The notes beneath the pieces are model-generated. The model searched no databases, was not told the origin of the DNA, and saw only the letters and a list, made by a program, of their open reading frames with translations. A program made the translations under genes and the position numbers. Positions 59,894-64,000 of a stretch of DNA of 64,000 nucleotides are shown here, one piece after another (the stretch's first letter is position 1; the number at the start of each line of letters is the position of its first letter). Origin of the DNA: Poecilobothrus nobilitatus (Eukaryota > Arthropoda > Insecta > Diptera > Dolichopodidae); contig OX352774.1 of the NCBI GenBank assembly GCA_947095535.1, positions 209,486,965-209,550,964 on the forward strand, written 5' to 3'.

Positions 59894-61040
59894 GTAAATA
59901 TGAAAAGTTTTCTTAATATACAATATAATATAATAATAAAAACTATTTATAATTTAAAAAAAAGTATAAAATGTTTAATTTATCTTTTCACTTTTTTATT
60001 TTTTTTTTTAATATTATTATTTAAAAAAAAAAATAAATTAATTAATAACTTTTAATCACAATACTTTAAGTATTTTAGATAGAAATTAAAAATAAAAAAG
60101 TTTATTAAATTGAAAATAAAAATATTTACCTATATATATACATATTAATATATTTTAATTAGAATAGTTATATTATAAATTTTTTTATTTTTGTTTTTGT
60201 TCTGTAGTTTTTTTCTAGGCTCTAAAATATAAAATTCTACCAAAAAAAAAAAAAAAAGCAATTATATATATATATACATCAAAATTTAATTTGAAAAAAA
60301 AAATTAATTAAATTTCTTTGAAATTTTTCATTTTTATTATTTTTTTTTTTTTATATTTTTTATTTAAAATTTAATTTTATTATTTACTTTTTCTTTTAAT
60401 CATTTTTGTAATTGCTTATATACATACATTTTTCAACCATTTGTTTCTTTTTTTTTTTTTCTTTAATTTAATATATTGTTTATTAATTTTTTATTTAATT
60501 AATTAATTTTTATTTCATGTATTTCAACATTTTATTTTTCAACATAACCTAAAAATAAATAAAATAATACAAAATAAAAATTAAAAACCATTGCAAATTT
60601 GTTAATACAAAATAATAAAAAAAAAAAACTGTCAAATTAATGTCAATAAAATCTGATAAACTGTCACAAAAACTTATATAAAACAAAATAATTGTCATTA
60701 TTAAACAACAACAACAACTACAAACAAAAAATAATGCTAAATGTCAATATTATCTAATTTTGCAAAATTTTAATTATCTATACTTTTAACATATAACAAA
60801 AAATTGTTTCGTTTGATAAATTAATTGTAATTAAAAACTATATATTTTCGGAATTTAAAACGAAAATTTTAATTTCAAATCTAAAAAAAAAAAAAAAACT
60901 TACATGTGCCTAAAAATAAACAAAAATTTCAAAACCAAAAATTAAATAAATAAAAAAAAATATAACACACATACTTAATAACAAAATTTTGTTAAATAAA
61001 TCAAATTATGAAATTTTTAAATGTATATGTAAATGTATAG
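59894..61040 (+). other. Intron sequence between exon 6 and the candidate microexon
   Basis: Extremely A+T-rich with many homopolymers and no element. An ACAACAACAACTACAAAC string lies near 60705-60725. Confidence 0.55.
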
Positions 61041-61073
61041 CAAGTCGCTGTTATAACGCATGGCAGAAATCAG
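61041..61073 (+). CDS. Candidate 33-nt microexon, duplicate of the exon 6 end
   Basis: Between TATAG (61040) and an excellent donor GTGAGA (61074) lies an 11-codon frame, QVAVITHGRNQ. It mirrors the tail of exon 6, QRISVISHGRYE, sharing the core V-I-(S/T)-H-G-R. Length is a multiple of three and both borders are phase 0, so including it would insert 11 residues without changing the frame; if exon 6 had an earlier donor it could also replace its tail, but I see no such donor. It stands out by composition in a very A+T-rich intron. The acceptor lacks a good pyrimidine tract, as is common for regulated microexons. Confidence 0.55.
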
Positions 61074-62839
61074 GTGAGAATTTTTTGTAAAAATCAAAAC
61101 AGAAGTGTTGATTTTTTAAAAAAAATAGTAACTAATTGTAAATTATTAACAACTTACTAATTATCAAAAAAAAAAAAAAAAATTAATAGATTTTTATTTA
61201 AGATAAAAAAATAATAAAAAAGCTTAAAAGCTTCTGTAATAAGCACACTTTAAACCCATAAAAAAAACGAAAACTAACATAATACATAATTTAATTTATA
61301 TATTTGCTAGCTATTTTAAGTTTAAGTAAATACTACAGACGGTTAAAAACAAAGCATAATTTATATTTTTTAATAATATACCAATTTTTTTTTTGTTTTT
61401 AAGTCCTCTTCAAGTCCTGTTTGGTACTTCTTCAAGTCCTCTTCAAGTCCTGTTTGGTCCTTCTTCAAGTCTGTTTAGTACTCTAATTTTCTATAGTTTC
61501 AAGTCGTTTTTCACATTTCTTCAAAATTTTATTTTATTTTTAAAAAATTATTATTGATGAATTTTATATGAAAAAATTTCATCCTCCCCATTTTATCTCA
61601 AAGACACGAACAGGTTCAATTTTCGATTTTTGATTTTTTGAAGAATTATCATGAGTAATTTTTTTTTTTTAGTTTAAAATAATAAACAATGTGTTCTTAT
61701 GTTCTTAAGTTTTCTCAAAAACTCTATTAAAAGTTTCTATTAAACTTTAAAATTTGTTGCAACTCGTTTATATTATCTTTTATATAAGAGTACCCTCTTT
61801 CAGAAAAGCCATATGAACACTAATAGCTCTGCAGTTTACATTATATAGATATGTTATATGAAAAATACATATTGTAAATTGAAAACATGTAAAATAAGAC
61901 CCAACTTACATATAACAATATATGTTTAATAGATAGATATAGGTTCCATTTCAATTACTATAGATAAAAATAATCCTTTAAAACCAAATATTAGAACGAT
62001 TAGAACAACCAAAAAATATAATATTATAATTTTAATTAACTTATTCTGTAGTAAATATGTATTTATGTATGTATGTAATAAAAATAATTAATTAATATAT
62101 AAGTATTTTGCTGTAAATAAATATGCCATAATTAAATTAAATAGAAACAAAAATATATATAAAAAGTAATTTAAGTTTAATATTACAAAGAAGCACTTAA
62201 GTGTCACTAAAAAATTATCTAATAAACAAAAATATTTAAAACAAAAAAAAAAGAGTATTATACAATATTATAACTCAAACTCCCCCGCTTAAATAAAAAT
62301 ATGTAAATATATAAAAACAAAAAAAAAAATTATTTTTCATACCAATTATGTTTTTTATTTTTTATTTTTATTTATTTTTTTTTATTTAACTTCTTTTTTC
62401 TTTTAACAAAATTTTTTTTTTTGTTTTCTCAGTCATACATAAATTTTTCAAATATATTTAATAAATATGATTGCATGCAAAATCCTAATTAAAACTTATA
62501 GATATTTCATCTAAAATATTTATCTCAGATATTTAAAATATTTTTTAATTAATTTTCTTCGAATATTGATTATCTTTTCTTTAATTAATTTTTGTTATTT
62601 ATTTTCAATTAATTTCTGTCTTTCATTACCTTTATTGCAACCTGCCGAAATTGTAGATCTTCAAAAGACACCAAGAAATCTAAGCCCCATTGGTACTTTG
62701 GGATTTGTACCCACTTAAACCATCTCTCTTCGTAGCCATTATAATGGCAATTTAATTATATAGCCAGACTAATCATCCTAACTGTAAAGCCGTATATTAT
62801 CTAAAAAATAGCATGAGTTTAACTTTAAATTAGATCTTT
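61074..62839. other. A+T-rich intron sequence, no element except a short minisatellite
   Basis: Apart from the 33-bp tandem repeat at 61401-61478, no feature. A more mixed patch at 62640-62790 (GCAACCTGCCGAAATTGTAG, CCCCATTGGTACTTTGGGAT) has no recognised motif. Confidence 0.45.
61401..61478 (+). repeat. 33-bp minisatellite
   Basis: Two almost identical units AAGTCCTCTTCAAGTCCTGT plus TTGGT(A/C)CTTCTTC and a third partial one (AAGTCTGTTTAGTAC). The unit itself contains a doubled TTCAAGTCCT. A simple local expansion. Confidence 0.88.
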
Positions 62840-63029
62840 TACAAAAATAAAATGAAATACAGAAACGGAAATATGACAAGGAAATTATACAACCTTTCGT
62901 TTTCAGACGTGACTGTAAATGTCGTAATGTGGAAATTTTCTTACGACGTGTGTGGGATTCTAGCCCATACTTCATCGGTGTTTACAACGTATTTTGTACG
63001 CTCTTACCTACTAGGCCACCTAGGCCCCC
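62840..63029 (-). mobile_element. tRNA-derived SINE, copy 6 (worn)
   Basis: Minus strand: GGGGGCCTAGGTGGCCTAGT, AGAGCGTACAAAATACG, B box GGGCTAGAATCCC (two changes), then CGTCGTAAGAAAATTTCC and a diverged 3' body. No clear target duplication. More divergent than copies 2-5, hence an older insertion. It lies downstream of exon 6. Confidence 0.82.
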
Positions 63030-64000
63030 AAATCGATTTGACAACGTTTAACTTTCAAAATTAAATTAAAATTTATTTTAAAATATGCTTAATTATAATA
63101 TTATAGAAGTGTTTATTTTGCTATTAAACTATTATTGCTATTAAAGAAAATAATACGTACGGAAATAAATATTCTTATTACTATTTATAAAAATACATAA
63201 CCTAAAAAATAGTTGAATTTGACTTTAAAAAAAAAAACCTATATTTGTTTATACCATATAAGTATCGATAGTTTAGTTACAATATATAGTTTAGTTAGTT
63301 AGTTTAAGTTTAGTTAATCGATAGTTTAGTTAGTTTAAGTTTAGTTGCAAAATCTGTTCTACAAATTTGAAAAATGTAATAGTTTTCAAAAAATCAGCCA
63401 ATCAGGTATTAACCAAAGAAGCTTTATTTCATGTCCTGGACAGGTCGCTAACATTTTTTATTGGATGAAAATTACTGAAAAAGAAACTACATTTATCGTA
63501 ATACATTCAATGATCGAGAAGAATTTTGTTAAACATTTGTAATTTTTACTTTTTTTTTTATTTTTATTCCCCCTATAAAATTTTAATAATTTAAAACATT
63601 TTTTAAATTTTATAATTTTATAAAAATTATTTTTAACAAAATATTCTTTTAATCCACAATAATTGCTTGCTCAAAACTAAAATATATATTGTAAAAATTC
63701 ACAATCTTTGCGCTTAAATTTTACAAATTAGAATTTATAAAATTTTTAATGCAAAATGCACTTCTCAAACTTTGCACAAATAAAGCTTATTTGCTTACCG
63801 TATTTTAAAATTTCAAAAATCCTGTAAATATGGCAACAAATTTTTAATCTAATAAAGGAATAAATTTTGGACAAGAAAAACAAAAATAAATCCTCCCTTT
63901 TTGAATAATTGTCGATCGTTTTTTATTTTCTTGACTTTTTTAAAATTTGAAATTAATGAAAATAAAAATAATAATTACTTCAATACAATTTTTGGATATT
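63030..64000. other. A+T-rich sequence with a short tandem repeat and one unassigned frame
   Basis: A tandem of GTTTAGTTAG and ATCGATAGTTTAGTTA words spans about 63264-63346. The frame 63345-63539 (SQSGINQRSFISCPGQVANI, FYWMKITEKETTFIVIHSMI) is less A+T-rich, but I know no family for it and it does not resemble the next expected DPP segment. Probably intronic. Confidence 0.4.
63264..63346 (+). repeat. Short tandem repeat (TTTAGTTAG-type)
   Basis: Repeated ATCGATAGTTTAGTTA and GTTTAGTTAGTTTAAGTTTA words, about three irregular units. A simple sequence repeat. Confidence 0.75.

Noticed and set aside
20221..63029. tRNA genes suggested by good A and B boxes
   Set aside because: Acceptor stems do not pair, each head is followed by the same non-tRNA body and A-tail, and direct repeats flank them. 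They are SINEs, not tRNA genes.
20211..63029. CRISPR-like array of repeated units
   Set aside because: The repeated blocks are far apart, in both orientations, with target duplications; the tandem arrays have no unique spacers. A nuclear insect-like genome is not expected to carry CRISPR.
62778..63064. Overlapping 65- and 70-codon frames on both strands
   Set aside because: They cover the worn SINE copy 6 and reflect its even composition, not a gene.
63345..63542. Next DPP exon candidate after exon 6
   Set aside because: The translation does not resemble the segment expected after the HGRYE block, and no good acceptor and donor pair surrounds it.

Overview
The window looks like nuclear DNA of an insect or closely related arthropod. 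It is very A+T-rich (roughly four fifths by eye) and full of homopolymer runs and TA microsatellites. It holds one split gene with GT-AG introns, plus mariner-, LINE- and tRNA-SINE-derived repeats and a U6 snRNA retropseudogene. I see no bacterial or viral gene structure. The species cannot be named from the sequence.

The only host gene I can support is the 5' part of an inactive dipeptidyl-peptidase-like gene (DPP6/DPP10 type, S9B family) on the + strand. A strong 3' splice site at 7344 opens an exon with a long leader (7345-8249). The ATG at 8250 starts a short Gly-rich cytoplasmic tail and one membrane anchor (exon 1, 8250-8461). Exon 2 is 8556-8829. A single intron of about 48.9 kb follows (8830-57745), then exons 3 to 6 (57746-58013, 58100-58394, 58472-58601, 59705-59893). 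All junction phases agree and join into one 456-residue frame covering the anchor and most of the N-terminal beta-propeller. The C-terminal alpha/beta-hydrolase part lies beyond the window. A 33-nt candidate microexon at 61041-61073 encodes a diverged copy of the last 11-12 residues of exon 6.

The leader exon is odd. From 7378 to 8262 one frame runs without a stop although the DNA is extremely A+T-rich, and I find no ATG in any frame between about 7365 and 8249 while CAT is common.

The rest, mainly the giant intron, is a museum of small mobile elements: (a) five full-length tRNA-derived SINE copies with clear or near-perfect target duplications, one worn copy, and fragments of a second tRNA-derived family; (b) a group of foldback-like elements (1-350, 10177-11001, 21446-22106, 22751-23697, 28786-29160, 42428-43503, 56504-56909) that share an approximately 86-90 bp minisatellite core but carry different terminal inverted repeats, one with a perfect 9-bp target duplication; (c) another long hairpin element built of short subrepeats (34965-35727); (d) a mariner-type MITE at 577-959 and a Harbinger-like MITE at 46502-46628; (e) decayed LINE reverse-transcriptase fragments at 17160-17620 (+) and 40135-40776 (-); (f) a U6 snRNA retropseudogene at 32323-32398; (g) an unnamed dispersed repeat with three copies. 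Remaining stretches hold only A+T-rich, low-complexity sequence that I cannot assign.
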